NCBI RefSeq assembly: GCF_002259415.1
Contig: NZ_NPFY01000016.1
Span: forward strand, 186,001 to 250,000
Direction of reading: 5' to 3'
DNA: 64,000 nt
Source of the DNA: Rhodococcus sp. 14-2470-1b
GTDB taxonomy: Bacteria; Actinomycetota; Actinomycetes; Mycobacteriales; Mycobacteriaceae
The notes below the pieces were generated by a model. It was given only the letters and a program-made list of their open reading frames with translations, ran no database searches and was not told the DNA's origin. The first letter of the stretch is position 1; each line of letters starts with the position of its first letter. The translations under genes and the position numbers were made by a program. This document shows, piece after piece, positions 42,965-52,732 of this stretch.

Positions 42965-43893
42965 GACTTCCTCCGTTCCTGGCCGACGGCATCGCGGATT
43001 CCGTCGCCGAGCATGTTCAGGGACAAGATGGTGAGCATGATCGCGAGACCGGGGGGAACGACCATCCATGGGCTTTGAAAGCGGTTGTCGAATGCGCTGC
43101 GCAGCATGGAACCCCAACTTGCAGTCGGCGGTTGAACACCGAGGCCGAGGAAGCTCAGGCCGGCTTCCGCGAGCAACGCCAGCGAGAGCATCAGCGTGAT
43201 CTGAACCAACAGCGGGCTCCTGACGTTAGGCAGTACGTGCATCAGAACCGTTCGAGGAGTGGAACATCCGACGACCTTGCTCGCCTCGATGTAGGTTTCC
43301 TCGCGTACGTTGATGGTGGAACCACGCACCACACGGAACAGTCGGGGCGCCGATGCGGCGCCGACCGCGAGCATCGCGTTGACCAGGCCTGGACCGAAGA
43401 TGGCAATGATGGCCAGTGCGAGGACCAGTGCGGGAAGAGCGATGAGCGCGTCGGCGATGCGGCCGGTGATCCAATCGAACTTTCCGCCGAGGTAGCCCGC
43501 GAGCAGCCCGAGGGGCAGGCCGGTGGCGGCGGCGAACCCGACGGCGATGAGCGGAGCGACCAGCGAGATCTGGGTTGCGTAGATGAGCCGACTCAAGGTG
43601 TCGCGTCCCAACTGATCCGTCCCGAGAATGTGACCGTCGGAGAACAGCGGCAGAAATGCCGAAGCCAACTTCTGATAAGCCGGGTCGTACGGGGCGATCC
43701 ACGGCGCTGCCACGGCGATCACACCGAGAAGGCCGAGGAACGCCAGGCAGACGACGTTCGTACGCGAACGCAGGATTCGACGGACGAAGATCCTGCCCGG
43801 CGAGGGGGGTGCGGGCCTCGATTTCGTGCCGGCCGACGAACCGAGACGCCGTCGTGCACCGCTCAGGGGCGCGGAGAGTGGTGTGCTCGTCAT
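42961..43893 (-). CDS. Peptide-type ABC transporter permease (DppC-like)
   Basis: 310 residues. A soluble N-terminal stretch of about 35 residues precedes the first membrane helix (TNVVCLAFLGLLGVIAVAAPWIAPYDP, the OppC_N domain), and the BPD_transp_1 core follows, with the EAA loop ETYIEASKVVGCSTPRTVLMHVLPNVRSPLL. ATG 43893 overlaps the upstream permease stop. Forms the translocation pore together with the DppB-like subunit. Confidence 0.93.
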
Positions 43894-44834
43894 GATTGCC
43901 TGGCTTTCGGGTTGAAGTACGCGTACGAGATGTCGACGGCGAGGTTGATGACGAGCACGAACAGGGTGATCACGACGACGAACGCTTGGATCACGGGGAA
44001 GTCGCGCTCGAGAATGGCCTTCAGTGCCACGGATCCGAGGCCGGGCATCCCGAACACCTGCTCGATGATGACGGCGCCTCCGATGAGGGCGGCCGCCTGA
44101 AGCCCGAACACGGTGACGACAGGAACCGCAGCGTTCTTGGACGTGTGCTTGACGATGACCTTCCACCTGGGCAGCCCTTTGGCCGTGGCGGTACGGATGT
44201 AGTCCCGTTCGAGCACATCGATGACGCCGGCGCGGGCCTGTCGTGCGATCTCCGCGGCGGTGACGGTTCCCAAGGCGAACGCCGGCAGCGCGAGGTGGGA
44301 GAACCATGCCACCACACCTTCGCTGAGCGGTGCGTATCCGGTCGCGGGGAAGAGTCGCAACTGCAGGGAGAAGAAAGTGACGAACAGAAGGCCGAGCCAG
44401 AAGCTGGGCATGGAGATTCCCAACGTCGTCAGTCCGGTCAGTGTGCGGTCGATCCACGTCCCTCGGCGCAACCCCGCCATGACACCCGCGAGTACACCGA
44501 CGACCAGCGACCATGACAGGGCGACGAACGCGAGAGACAGCGTCACGGGCAGTGCTTCGAGTATCGCGTCGATGTTCTTGTGGCTGCTCAGCAGTGACGT
44601 TCCGAAGTCGCCGGACATCAGGTTGCCGACCCAGCTGAAGTACTGCACCACGATGTTCTGGTCGAGGCCGAGTTGAGCTCTGGTCTCGGCGATCTGTTCT
44701 GCCGTGGCGTTCTCGCCCGCCGCGACCACTGCGGCGTCGCCAGGAATGAGGTGAATCATCGAGAAGCTCAGAACGGTCACGAGAATCAGCACGGGAATCG
44801 CGGCGAGTAGTCGTTTGATCATGAATATCAACAC
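43890..44834 (-). CDS. Peptide-type ABC transporter permease (DppB-like)
   Basis: 314 residues, six membrane helices. The typical N-terminus MIKRLLAAIPVLILVTVLSFSMIHLIPGD and the EAA loop DYIRTATAKGLPRWKVIVKHTSKNAAVPVVT identify a DppB/OppB subunit. The GTG at 44834 is chosen because GAGGTG is 8 bases upstream; the in-frame ATG at 44822 has none. The gap to the substrate-binding gene is 34 bases, so all five importer genes probably share the promoter upstream of that gene. Confidence 0.92.
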   Translation of the reverse strand: MLIFMIKRLLAAIPVLILVTVLSFSMIHLIPGDAAVVAAGENATAEQIAETRAQLGLDQNIVVQYFSWVGNLMSGDFGTSLLSSHKNIDAILEALPVTLSLAFVALSWSLVVGVLAGVMAGLRRGTWIDRTLTGLTTLGISMPSFWLGLLFVTFFSLQLRLFPATGYAPLSEGVVAWFSHLALPAFALGTVTAAEIARQARAGVIDVLERDYIRTATAKGLPRWKVIVKHTSKNAAVPVVTVFGLQAAALIGGAVIIEQVFGMPGLGSVALKAILERDFPVIQAFVVVITLFVLVINLAVDISYAYFNPKARQS

Positions 44835-44868
44835 AATTGGAACACCTCGTTCGGATCGAAGGTGGATG

Positions 44869-46422
44869 TCACTTGCTTACGTCCAGGGTCCGCAGACCGG
44901 TGCCACCGGTCTTGTAGAACACGTAGTTTCCGATGTTGCCCTGGCTGGCGACCGATGCCACCGAGTGGCAGAGAACGATCTGCGCCGGCCCCATGTCGAA
45001 TGCCTCGGCAAGAAGGTCTTCGTATGCGGATTTGCGCTCGTCGACGTCGGTGGAGCGGGCCGTTGCGTCGTACAGCTCCGCCATCCGGTCGGTAGTGAGC
45101 CTGCCGGGATTGTCACCGCCACCGGGGAGGTACGCCGACTGTGCGTAGAGGCCGGGATCGGTCCCTCCGCCGTACTGGCCGACGAGTGCATCCGCCTCGC
45201 CCGTGACGAACCGGGCACGTGCCTGCGTCGCGTCCATCACCTCGATCCGCATGTCGATACCGACATCGGCCAGGTTCTGCTGGACCACCTGGGCGTTGTT
45301 CTGGTAGATGGACAAGCTCGGCACCGCTGCGGTGAAGGTGAATCCGTCGGGCAGTCCGGCGTCGTCGAGAAGAGCTCGGGCACGGTCGGGGTCGTAGGAG
45401 GACCAGCCGCTGTCGTCCAGTGCGTCGCTGTGCGCGAAGTATCCTTCGGGGTACGGCTGGGCGCCGGGAATGCAGTCGCCGGAGTACAGAACTCGCGAGA
45501 TGGCTGCGCGGTCGATCGCCAGATTCATCGCTTGTCGCACCTGTTTGTTGCCGAACTCGCTCCTGGCGGAGTTCAGGGAGATCCGGGCCATGCTGGTGCT
45601 CGCGCCCTCGGAGGTGAAGACCTGCAGTCCGCCGGCCTTCGCTTCCTCCTTCTGCGGGCCCACCACTCCTGTCATCGTGGACTCTCCCGCCTGGAGCGAG
45701 TTCATGCGAGTCGCGGTGTCGAGTTGGATGAGAAAGGTGAGCTTGCTGTACCGATAGGCGTCGTCGTCCCAGTAGTCGGGGCGGCGCTCGAAGTGGTAAG
45801 CGGTGCCGGGAATGCTGCTCGTCATCCTGAAAGCGCCTGCGCCGACAGGATTCTGATCCAGGTCGGTGTTTCCGAGCGCCGCGGGTGAGATGAGCATTCC
45901 GGGTCGTGACGCCAGAAGCGTCGGCAATGCTCCACCCGGGCCCACCAGGTCGAAGCGGACCGTCGAATCGTCGACGACATCGACGGATCCGATCGTCTTG
46001 TCGATCTGTCCCTTGATGGTGGTCTGGGGATCGTTCAGGATTCGGTCGATGTTGACCTTCACGGCTGCAGCATCTACCGGCGTACCGTCCGAGAATGTAG
46101 CTCCCGCACGCATTTTCAGGGTGAAAGTAGCGTTCTCCTCGTCCAACTCCCAACTCTCGGCCAGCATGGGTACCGGGTTGCCGTCGGTGTCGACGTCGGT
46201 GATCCGATCGTAGATGACGGCAAGTAACGGTAGGTCGTTTTCAGTAACTCCGCGATGTGGATCGAGACTGCTCGGGACGACGATCTGTCCGTACACGACG
46301 GTGGCGTCGCGGTCGAGCGCGTTCGCGTCGAATGTCCGCTGGTCGATACCGGCGCATGCCGTCGACACTGCGCACACGGTGAGTATCGCGAGGGCTCGAC
46401 CGAGAATCGATCTGCGCGACAT
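44869..46422 (-). CDS. Extracellular solute-binding lipoprotein, family 5 (importer)
   Basis: 517 residues. The signal peptide ends at the lipobox VSTAC (Cys23), and the mature protein is a cluster-C periplasmic-binding protein (SBP_bac_5): IVVPSSLDPHRGVTENDLPLL, AESWELDEENATFTLKMRAGATFSDGTPVDA and NSARSEFGNKQVRQAMNLAIDRAAI are the family hallmarks. It captures the importer substrate outside the membrane. It is the first gene of the operon and divergent from an acyl-CoA dehydrogenase operon; TTCTAGAA-type sites in the shared gap suggest common regulation, so the substrate may be what that pathway degrades rather than a peptide. Confidence 0.93.
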   Translation of the reverse strand: MSRRSILGRALAILTVCAVSTACAGIDQRTFDANALDRDATVVYGQIVVPSSLDPHRGVTENDLPLLAVIYDRITDVDTDGNPVPMLAESWELDEENATFTLKMRAGATFSDGTPVDAAAVKVNIDRILNDPQTTIKGQIDKTIGSVDVVDDSTVRFDLVGPGGALPTLLASRPGMLISPAALGNTDLDQNPVGAGAFRMTSSIPGTAYHFERRPDYWDDDAYRYSKLTFLIQLDTATRMNSLQAGESTMTGVVGPQKEEAKAGGLQVFTSEGASTSMARISLNSARSEFGNKQVRQAMNLAIDRAAISRVLYSGDCIPGAQPYPEGYFAHSDALDDSGWSSYDPDRARALLDDAGLPDGFTFTAAVPSLSIYQNNAQVVQQNLADVGIDMRIEVMDATQARARFVTGEADALVGQYGGGTDPGLYAQSAYLPGGGDNPGRLTTDRMAELYDATARSTDVDERKSAYEDLLAEAFDMGPAQIVLCHSVASVASQGNIGNYVFYKTGGTGLRTLDVSK

Positions 46423-46557
46423 GTGGAACCTCCGTTTTTCGTAGAGGTGGCCATTCCCCCGGGCTGGGGAGGAAGTGTTCTCGGAAGTTCAGATCGACTG
46501 CGAGCCTGAGCTGCCGGGTACTTCGTCGATGTGCCACGCCCCGGGCTGCAGGGCGAT

Positions 46558-46578
46558 TTCTAGAAGGATGTTCTAAAA
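46558..46578. promoter_or_regulatory. Operator pair TTCTAGAA-N5-TTCTAAAA
   Basis: TTCTAGAA (46558-46565) is followed after 5 bases by TTCTAAAA (46571-46578), giving a 13-base spacing between box starts. The site is nearer to the importer operon start (46422) than to the dehydrogenase. The same 13-base pairing occurs at 55168. Confidence 0.65.
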
Positions 46579-46652
46579 CCTACCCAGTGTCAAGGCTTGG
46601 CTCGATCAAGCGATTCGGTCTTGACAAACCGGGCGTGGATACTCCAGGGTCG

Positions 46653-46681
46653 CACTAGATCGAAGTTCTAGAATGAGATTC
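46653..46681. promoter_or_regulatory. Operator TTCTAGAA upstream of acyl-CoA dehydrogenase operon
   Basis: A perfect TTCTAGAA palindrome (46666-46673) is flanked at 13-base spacing on the left by CACTAGAT (46653-46660, 5 of 8 matches) and on the right by TTCGATCC. It lies 58 bases before the start of the catabolic operon. TAGAAT within the site could also serve as a -10 hexamer. Confidence 0.65.
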
Positions 46682-46730
46682 GATCCTCCTACGAATCGTA
46701 GCTCCGAACTCCTGGAAGGGAAGTCAGGTC

Positions 46731-47903
46731 ATGGTCGATTTCGCCCTGAACGAAGAAGAAGAATTGATGCGCAAGTCGGTGCGCGCATTCCTCGAGAAGG
46801 AGGTCATTCCGCTCGAGAGCGAAGTGCTGCGCAACGAGCGCGAAGGTAGGCCGGGCCTAGAGGACGGCGTCGTGAAGGAGCTACGCGCGAAGGCCAAGAA
46901 GTCAGGATTCTGGGGGATCAACACACCCGAGGAGTACGGCGGAGCGAACCTCGGCCCGGTGATGAGCGCCATCATCGCTGCCGAGGCAGGCAGGACCTTC
47001 GTGCCGTTCTCGTTCGGTGGTTCCGCCGACAACATTCTGTACGGCGCGAACGACGATCAGAAGCAGCGGTATCTGATCCCGACGATCGAAGGCGAACGGC
47101 GATCGTGTTTCGCGATAACCGAGCCAGGCGCCGGCTCCGATGCACGAAACATCAAGACCCGCGCGGTCAAGGTCGGATCCGACTGGATCATCAACGGTGA
47201 GAAGATCTTCATCACCGGAGGTAACGAGGCCGACTTCGTCATGGTGTTCGCGGTGACCGACAAGGAGAAGGGCGCGAACGGGGGAGTCACGTGTTTCATC
47301 GTCGATCGCGACATGGGATGGACGTCTACTCCTATCCCGACGATGGGGCAGTGGGGACCGGCTGCATTGTCCTTCGTCGATGTGCGTGTGCCGGAATCGA
47401 ACGTCCTCGGCGAGGTCGGCAAAGGATTCGACCTTGCGATGAGTTGGATCGGGCAGGGGCGGTACATGATCCCCGCCCGTGCCATCGGTTCGGCGGAACG
47501 GCTTCTCCAGATGGCGATCGAGCACTCGAAGAATCGAGTGTCGATGGGGCACCCGATCGCCGAGTACCAGGCAATCCAGTGGCAGATCGCAGACTCTCAC
47601 GTCGAGATCGAGTCCACGAAACTGCTCACGCTTCGCGCAGCGTGGGCAGTGGCGCAGGGCGTCGATGCACGTCATGTCTCGTCGGTCGCGAAACTTCACG
47701 GGTCGATCACCGCCAACAACGTCGTCGACCGCGTGCTGCAGATCCACGGCGGGATGGGTTACACGAAGGAACTCCCCATCGAACGGTGGTATCGCGAACT
47801 GAGGTTGCTTCGAATCTTCGAAGGAACGGACGAGATTCAGCGCCGGACGATCGCGCGGAATCTCATCAAGGGATATGTCAATTCCGACGGCTTCGGGCAC
47901 TGA
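46731..47903 (+). CDS. Acyl-CoA dehydrogenase, first gene of catabolic operon
   Basis: 390 residues. Flavin/substrate motifs CFAITEPGAGSDARN and DWIINGEKIFITGG, C-terminal QIHGGMGYTKELPIERWYRELRLLRIFEGTDEIQRRTIARNLI. The catalytic Glu position common to many short-chain members is not resolved by eye; the family itself is certain. It starts at ATG 46731 after GGAAGGGAAGTCAGGTC. It heads a codirectional run (46731-54330) comprising CoA ligase, SDR, MaoC hydratase and thiolase, so it likely performs the first oxidation of a CoA-activated substrate. The upstream region carries the TTCTAGAA operator. Confidence 0.94.
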   Translation: MVDFALNEEEELMRKSVRAFLEKEVIPLESEVLRNEREGRPGLEDGVVKELRAKAKKSGFWGINTPEEYGGANLGPVMSAIIAAEAGRTFVPFSFGGSADNILYGANDDQKQRYLIPTIEGERRSCFAITEPGAGSDARNIKTRAVKVGSDWIINGEKIFITGGNEADFVMVFAVTDKEKGANGGVTCFIVDRDMGWTSTPIPTMGQWGPAALSFVDVRVPESNVLGEVGKGFDLAMSWIGQGRYMIPARAIGSAERLLQMAIEHSKNRVSMGHPIAEYQAIQWQIADSHVEIESTKLLTLRAAWAVAQGVDARHVSSVAKLHGSITANNVVDRVLQIHGGMGYTKELPIERWYRELRLLRIFEGTDEIQRRTIARNLIKGYVNSDGFGH

Positions 47904-47955
47904 CGCCGGTGATGCTGGTAATCGAACGCCTCAGTCGAAGACAGGAACTCGTCAC

Positions 47956-50121
47956 ATGACCAACCCGACCATCGAAGGCATCGACCTGCGTGCGCTCTTC
48001 GAACCCCGATCAATTGCGCTGATCGGGGCGACGGACAAGTCGCCGTGGTCCCTCAACACCTTTCGAAACATCAAGGACAGCGAGTTCGAGGGGAACGTGT
48101 ACCTCGTCAATCGCCGCAGTGCCGTCGTGCACGGCGAGAAGACCTACTCCGCGCTCGCAGAGTTGCCGGAGGTGGTCGACCTCGTCTTCGTCATGGTTCC
48201 CACGACGGTGGTGCTGCCGACGCTGCGCGACGCCGTCGACCAGGGCGTGCGCGCGGCAGTGATCCTGACGTCGGGATTCGGCGAAACGGGCCAGGAAGGC
48301 AAAGCGCTCGAAGACGAGATAGTGGCGTTCTCGCGGGCGAGCGGGTTGACGGTGCTGGGTCCGAACGGGAACGGTTTCATCAACGCGGCCGAGGGAATCA
48401 CTCCCTACGGTCTGCCCATCGGACGCCCGCTCCTGACCGGGTCCGTCGGGTTCGTCCTGCAGAGCGGTGCATTGGCCAGCTCGGTTCTACAGTTCGCGCA
48501 GACCAGGAACGTCGGCTTGAGCTTCCTGACCGCCATGGGCAACGAGTCGATGATGTCCGTGACCGACGTGATGGAGTATCTCGTCGACGATCCGGCCACC
48601 TCCGTCATCGCGTTGTTCCTGGAATCTGTACGGGATCCGGTCGAGTTCCGTCGGATAGCGCACCGGGCCCTGCAGGCAGGCAAGCCCATCGTCGCACTGA
48701 AGATCGGCCGAAGCGCACTGGGCGCGCGGGCTGCACTCGCGCACACCGGGGCACTCGTCGGGGACAACTCCGTCATCGACGCCGCGTTCGAGCAGATGGG
48801 CGTCATTCGGGTCAGGTCGTTGGAAGATCTCATCCTCACGGCCGGTCTGATGGCAAGTCTCGGCGGTGGACTGCCCGGACCGCGAATGGGGGTCGTCACG
48901 CCCTCCGGTGGGGCCTCGGAAATCATCGCCGATCGCGCCGAGGACGAGGGACTGCAACTACCGACGTTCTCGGCCGACACCACTCACAGGCTGCACGAGA
49001 TCGTGCCGGACTTCGCCACCGTGCAGAATCCGCTCGATGTGACCGGTTACGTCGTGATCGACCGGACGTTGATGCGCCGCTCGCTCGCGGTGGTCGCGGA
49101 GGACGACGACGTCGACTTCGCCGTTCTCCTGTCGGAACTGCCGCGAGTTCCCGGTCCGGACCCGGATGCGGCGTTGACCGCATACGGTGAGTCCGCGAAG
49201 AACATTCGCACTACGGCCGTGCCGACGGTCGTGCTCAGCACTGTTCTCACCGACGTCACCGATTACGGCCGGTCGGTGTCGAACTCCGTCGACTTTCCGC
49301 ATGTGCTCGGCGGCATAGAACACGGTATGACTGCGCTGAGCAACGCTGTTCGCTGGGGGGCGTTGCATCGGGCGACGGTGGCCGAGAACGCCGACGTGGC
49401 AGTCGATCCCGTGCCGCTGACGTTCGATCGTGAACCGACGGGCATGTGGACCGAGTATTCGGCAGGCAGACTACTTGCCGAGCAGGGAGTTCCGGTAGTC
49501 CCGACGACGCTGGCGTCGACGGCGGAGGAGGCCGTGACTGCGGCAGCCGAGTTCGGTTATCCCGTCGTGCTCAAGGCCGTGGCCGACGGTCTGGGTCACA
49601 AGAGCGACATCGGCGGAGTCCGGCTGAACCTGCACGGTCCGGACGCGGTGCGCGACGCTTTCGACTCGGTGACGTCGGCCTTGACCGAACTGGGCTCCCG
49701 CGGCGTCGCAACCGTCGTCCAACCCCAACGCAGTATGGACGGAATCGAGATGCTCGTGGGTGTCGTCAGGGACCCGGTGTGGGGGTTGACGCTCGCCGTC
49801 GGATTGGGCGGCGTGTGGGTCGAAGTACTTGCGGACGCCGCGGTCAAGGTACTGCCGGTAACGGAGAACGACGTTCGTCAGGCCATCGAGGGCCTACGCG
49901 GAATCACCCTGCTGAAGGGTGCACGCGGCACGACCCCGGTCGACCTCGATGCACTCGCTCGCACGGTCAAGACGGTCGCCGACGTCGCGGCCGGGCTCGG
50001 CGACCGACTGCAGGCGCTCGAGATCAATCCGCTGATGGTGAACGGTTCGCACTGCGAGGCGCTCGATGCACTCATCACCTGGACGGCGACAGACGAAGAG
50101 AAGGACGAGGAGTTTCGATGA
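47956..50121 (+). CDS. ADP-forming acyl-CoA synthetase (acetate-CoA ligase family, fused alpha-beta)
   Basis: 721 residues. The N-terminal half contains a CoA-binding Rossmann domain (FEPRSIALIGATDKSPWSLN) and succinyl-CoA-ligase-like domains (GFVLQSGALASSVL; AALAHTGALVGD with the putative phosphorylated His). The C-terminal part (about residues 500-721) is an ATP-grasp domain (EYSAGRLLAEQGVPVVPT, GYPVVLKAVADGLGHKSDIGGV). This fused NDP-forming acyl-CoA synthetase activates an organic acid reversibly with ATP and CoA. The ATG at 47956 is 52 bases after the dehydrogenase stop. Expected to activate the pathway substrate; specificity is unknown. Confidence 0.92.
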   Translation: MTNPTIEGIDLRALFEPRSIALIGATDKSPWSLNTFRNIKDSEFEGNVYLVNRRSAVVHGEKTYSALAELPEVVDLVFVMVPTTVVLPTLRDAVDQGVRAAVILTSGFGETGQEGKALEDEIVAFSRASGLTVLGPNGNGFINAAEGITPYGLPIGRPLLTGSVGFVLQSGALASSVLQFAQTRNVGLSFLTAMGNESMMSVTDVMEYLVDDPATSVIALFLESVRDPVEFRRIAHRALQAGKPIVALKIGRSALGARAALAHTGALVGDNSVIDAAFEQMGVIRVRSLEDLILTAGLMASLGGGLPGPRMGVVTPSGGASEIIADRAEDEGLQLPTFSADTTHRLHEIVPDFATVQNPLDVTGYVVIDRTLMRRSLAVVAEDDDVDFAVLLSELPRVPGPDPDAALTAYGESAKNIRTTAVPTVVLSTVLTDVTDYGRSVSNSVDFPHVLGGIEHGMTALSNAVRWGALHRATVAENADVAVDPVPLTFDREPTGMWTEYSAGRLLAEQGVPVVPTTLASTAEEAVTAAAEFGYPVVLKAVADGLGHKSDIGGVRLNLHGPDAVRDAFDSVTSALTELGSRGVATVVQPQRSMDGIEMLVGVVRDPVWGLTLAVGLGGVWVEVLADAAVKVLPVTENDVRQAIEGLRGITLLKGARGTTPVDLDALARTVKTVADVAAGLGDRLQALEINPLMVNGSHCEALDALITWTATDEEKDEEFR

Positions 50122-51047
50122 CAGGGATCTGTGAAGGCAGAGTAGTGATCGTCACCGGGGCCGGACGTGGCATCGGCCGCGGGCATGCGCTCGAGTTCGC
50201 GCGTGAAGGGGCGACTGTCGTCGTCAACGACATCGGAGCCGACGTCGACGGAACCGGCAGTGCGGACGGTCCCGCGGGCGACGTGGTCGAGATGATTCGA
50301 GCCGAGGGTGGTCGCGCCCGCGTCGACGGTTCCGACGTGTCGGACGAGGAAGGCGCTCGCCGGCTGATAACCGACACCATCGAGGAATACGGTGACCTCC
50401 ACGTACTCGTCAACAATGCAGGCATCTTGCGAGATCGAATGTTGACCAACATGACTGCGGCGGAGTGGGACGACGTCATCCGGGTGCATCTGCGCGGAAC
50501 GTTTCTGCCCCTCCACCATGCCGCTCAGTACTGGAAGCGGCAGTCCAAATCGGGCGCGGCAGTGGATGCTCGGGTGATCAACACCTCGTCGTCGTCCGGG
50601 ATATACGGGAACGTCGGGCAGGGCAACTACGGGGCGGCCAAGGCCGGTATTGCCAGCTTGTCGATCATCGCTTCGATGGAGCTGGCCCGGTACGGCGTCA
50701 CCGTCAATGCCATCGCACCCGCGGCGCTCACTCGCATGACCGAGAACCTCGGAGGAAATGCCCGACGCGAGAAGCCCGCACCCGGTGAATTCGATCCGTC
50801 CGCGGCGGACAACATCGCTCCCCTCGTCGTCTGGTTGGGCAGCGAGCAGTCGAGTGGCATCACCGGGCGAGTGTTCAACGTTCGAGGCGGCCACATCAGC
50901 GTCGCCGAAGGCTGGCATGCGGGACCGAGCGAGGACAAGGGCGCGAAGTGGCAACCAGGCGAACTCGGCGAGGTGATTCCTCGGTTGGTCGCCGAGGCCG
51001 CGCCGAACGCGGGCATGAACGGGTCGATACCCGAAGGAGTGCGCTGA
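50118..51047 (+). CDS. SDR-family 3-hydroxyacyl-CoA dehydrogenase-like protein
   Basis: 309-residue short-chain dehydrogenase. The cofactor motif GAGRGIGRG is at residues 14-22, then an insertion common in the HSD17B4-like hydroxyacyl-CoA branch (VNDIGADVDGTGSADGPA), NNAGILRDRM, the catalytic Ser region NTSSSSG and YGAAK. It overlaps the preceding synthetase by four bases (ATGA) and the following MaoC hydratase (TGATG). The combination of HSD17B4-type SDR and MaoC hydratase mirrors the D-specific (peroxisome-like) beta-oxidation route. Confidence 0.92.
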   Translation: MTGICEGRVVIVTGAGRGIGRGHALEFAREGATVVVNDIGADVDGTGSADGPAGDVVEMIRAEGGRARVDGSDVSDEEGARRLITDTIEEYGDLHVLVNNAGILRDRMLTNMTAAEWDDVIRVHLRGTFLPLHHAAQYWKRQSKSGAAVDARVINTSSSSGIYGNVGQGNYGAAKAGIASLSIIASMELARYGVTVNAIAPAALTRMTENLGGNARREKPAPGEFDPSAADNIAPLVVWLGSEQSSGITGRVFNVRGGHISVAEGWHAGPSEDKGAKWQPGELGEVIPRLVAEAAPNAGMNGSIPEGVR

Positions 51048-51892
51048 TGCCGCTCGACGAATCCCTTGTCGGCGTACCGAGCGATCCGGCACGTAGGACC
51101 TGGGGATCCAAGGATGCCCTCCTGTACGCCGTGGGCGTCGGCGCCGGGCAGGACCACACCCTGCACGAGCTGCCGTTCGTCACCGAGAACTCGGCCCAGG
51201 TCGACCAACGCGTGCTCCCCACGTTCGCGGTCCTGGCTACACAGGCCCCGTCCGGACGCAAGCTGGGGAACTTCGATCCCGCCATGCTGGTCCACGCCGA
51301 ACAGTCGTTCCACATCGACGGGTTGCTACCGGTCGACGGGGACGTACAGGTCACCTCGCGGGTGGTATCCATGCAGGACAAGGGGAGCGGCGCGCTCGTC
51401 GTGGTCGAAGCAGATGCCGTCGACGGCGTGACGGGCGCCCCCGTCGCGTCCACTCGCTCGTCGATGTTCATCAGAGGCGAGACGGTCGGCGGTGGACGGG
51501 CCCCGAGTCCGGAGGTGGCGCCCATGCCGTCGGGTGCGCCCGACGCGAAGGTGACCTACGCGACGCGGCCGGAACAAGCGCTCGTCTACCGCCTTTCGGG
51601 CGATCGAAATCCGCTGCATTCCGATCCGTCGTTCGCGGCACGCGCCGGATTCGACCGGCCGATCCTGCACGGGTTGTGCACGTACGGAATCACCGGTCGT
51701 GCCCTGTTGCACGAACTCTGCGGATCCGATCCAGCCAGGCTGCGCTCGATGGAGGGCCGCTTCACCAAGCCGGTTCGCCCCGGTCAGGATCTGATGGTGT
51801 CGATCTGGAACACCGCCGACGGCACGCGCTTTCGAACCGAACTGTCGGACGGAACGGTCGTGATCGACCGGGGAACGGTAGTGGTCGCATGA
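51047..51892 (+). CDS. MaoC-type 2-enoyl-CoA hydratase
   Basis: 281 residues made of two hot-dog halves. The C-terminal half contains the hydratase-2 motif YRLSGDRNPLHSDPSFAARAGFDRPILHGLCTYG with the catalytic Asp and His. It hydrates enoyl-CoA to the (R)-3-hydroxyacyl-CoA, complementing the SDR encoded just upstream, with which it overlaps by one base. The N-terminal half (LPFVTENSAQVDQRVLPTFAVL) is of the MaoC dehydratase N type. Start ATG 51047. Confidence 0.94.
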   Translation: MPLDESLVGVPSDPARRTWGSKDALLYAVGVGAGQDHTLHELPFVTENSAQVDQRVLPTFAVLATQAPSGRKLGNFDPAMLVHAEQSFHIDGLLPVDGDVQVTSRVVSMQDKGSGALVVVEADAVDGVTGAPVASTRSSMFIRGETVGGGRAPSPEVAPMPSGAPDAKVTYATRPEQALVYRLSGDRNPLHSDPSFAARAGFDRPILHGLCTYGITGRALLHELCGSDPARLRSMEGRFTKPVRPGQDLMVSIWNTADGTRFRTELSDGTVVIDRGTVVVA

Positions 51893-52695
51893 CTGCCGGA
51901 ACCGACGCGGGCCCGACGCCGGCGCCCGCACCGGAACACGATGTCGGCGACGGCGCCGCATTCTTCGACGGCGACGAGGGACGGTACGTGCCGCGACCAC
52001 ATGCGCGTAGTCCCTGGTCGAAGAACCTCGTGCACGGACGACTCGTGTCGGGTCTGATGGCGAGGGAAGTGGAACGTTCGGATCTGGCCGGCCTGCATCC
52101 CGCGCGCATGACCACCGACCTGTTTCGGCCGATTCCGATGCAGCCGATAGACATCACCACCTCGGTCCGCCGATCGGGACGACGGGTGCGCATCGTCGAG
52201 GTGCTGGCGTCCGTGGACGGAACGCCGGTGGCGCTCGCCAGCGTGCAAGCGCTGCGGTCCGGAGGTGAGGCAGCCCAGGTGGCGTGGGTGCCGGAGCTGT
52301 ACAAGGCACCGGCGCCCGACTTGCTGCCACCTCCCGAGCGTCGGGCACCACGGCACTTCGGTGAAGTTCGCCGAGGCGGCGACGGTGCACCTACACGGAA
52401 GTTCTCGTGGTTCCGCGAGACATGCCCGCTGCTGGAGGGTTCGGCGGATTCTCCGTTCGAGATCGCCGCGATGGCGGCGGACTGGGTCAGTCCGTTCACC
52501 AACATGGGTACCGACAGCCTGCAGTTCATCAATGCCGACGTGACGTTGTATCTCAGCCGCCTTCCGATCGGGCCGTGGATCGGTTTCGAGAACCTGGACC
52601 ACAAGGCGGACAACGGTATAGCGGTGTCGGTGTGCGCTCTCCACGACGTGCACGGCCGCATCGGTACGGCGGCGTCGGCTGCAGTTCCTTACTAA
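51889..52695 (+). CDS. Acyl-CoA thioesterase family protein (double hot-dog)
   Basis: 268 residues. The sequence LVHGRLVSGLMAREVERSDLAGLHPARMTTDLFRPIPMQPIDITTSVRRSGRRVRIVEVLASVDGTPVALASVQALR is typical of TesB-like/4HBT_3 double hot-dog thioesterases, and the C-terminal half has WVSPFTNMGTDSLQFINADVTLYLSR with the expected Asp/Thr/Gln-type active-site segment. It overlaps the hydratase stop by four bases. It may release CoA from a dead-end intermediate or act as a non-catalytic partner. The N-terminal 20 residues are Ala/Pro-rich. Confidence 0.82.
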   Translation: MTAGTDAGPTPAPAPEHDVGDGAAFFDGDEGRYVPRPHARSPWSKNLVHGRLVSGLMAREVERSDLAGLHPARMTTDLFRPIPMQPIDITTSVRRSGRRVRIVEVLASVDGTPVALASVQALRSGGEAAQVAWVPELYKAPAPDLLPPPERRAPRHFGEVRRGGDGAPTRKFSWFRETCPLLEGSADSPFEIAAMAADWVSPFTNMGTDSLQFINADVTLYLSRLPIGPWIGFENLDHKADNGIAVSVCALHDVHGRIGTAASAAVPY

Positions 52696-52732
52696 CCTCA
52701 CGAACGTACGACGACCGAGAAAAGAGAAACCG

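Larger units (their letters stand above)
46423..46730. promoter_or_regulatory. Divergent control region, ABC importer and catabolic operon
   Basis: 308 bases with no gene that I can see. It contains two groups of TTCTAGAA-like boxes (46558-46578 and 46653-46681) and two TTGACA hexamers: 46593-46588 facing the importer and 46621-46626 facing the acyl-CoA dehydrogenase. The -10 elements for these hexamers are weak at standard spacing, so exact promoters are not assigned. This gap links two operons that otherwise have no obvious relation. Confidence 0.65.
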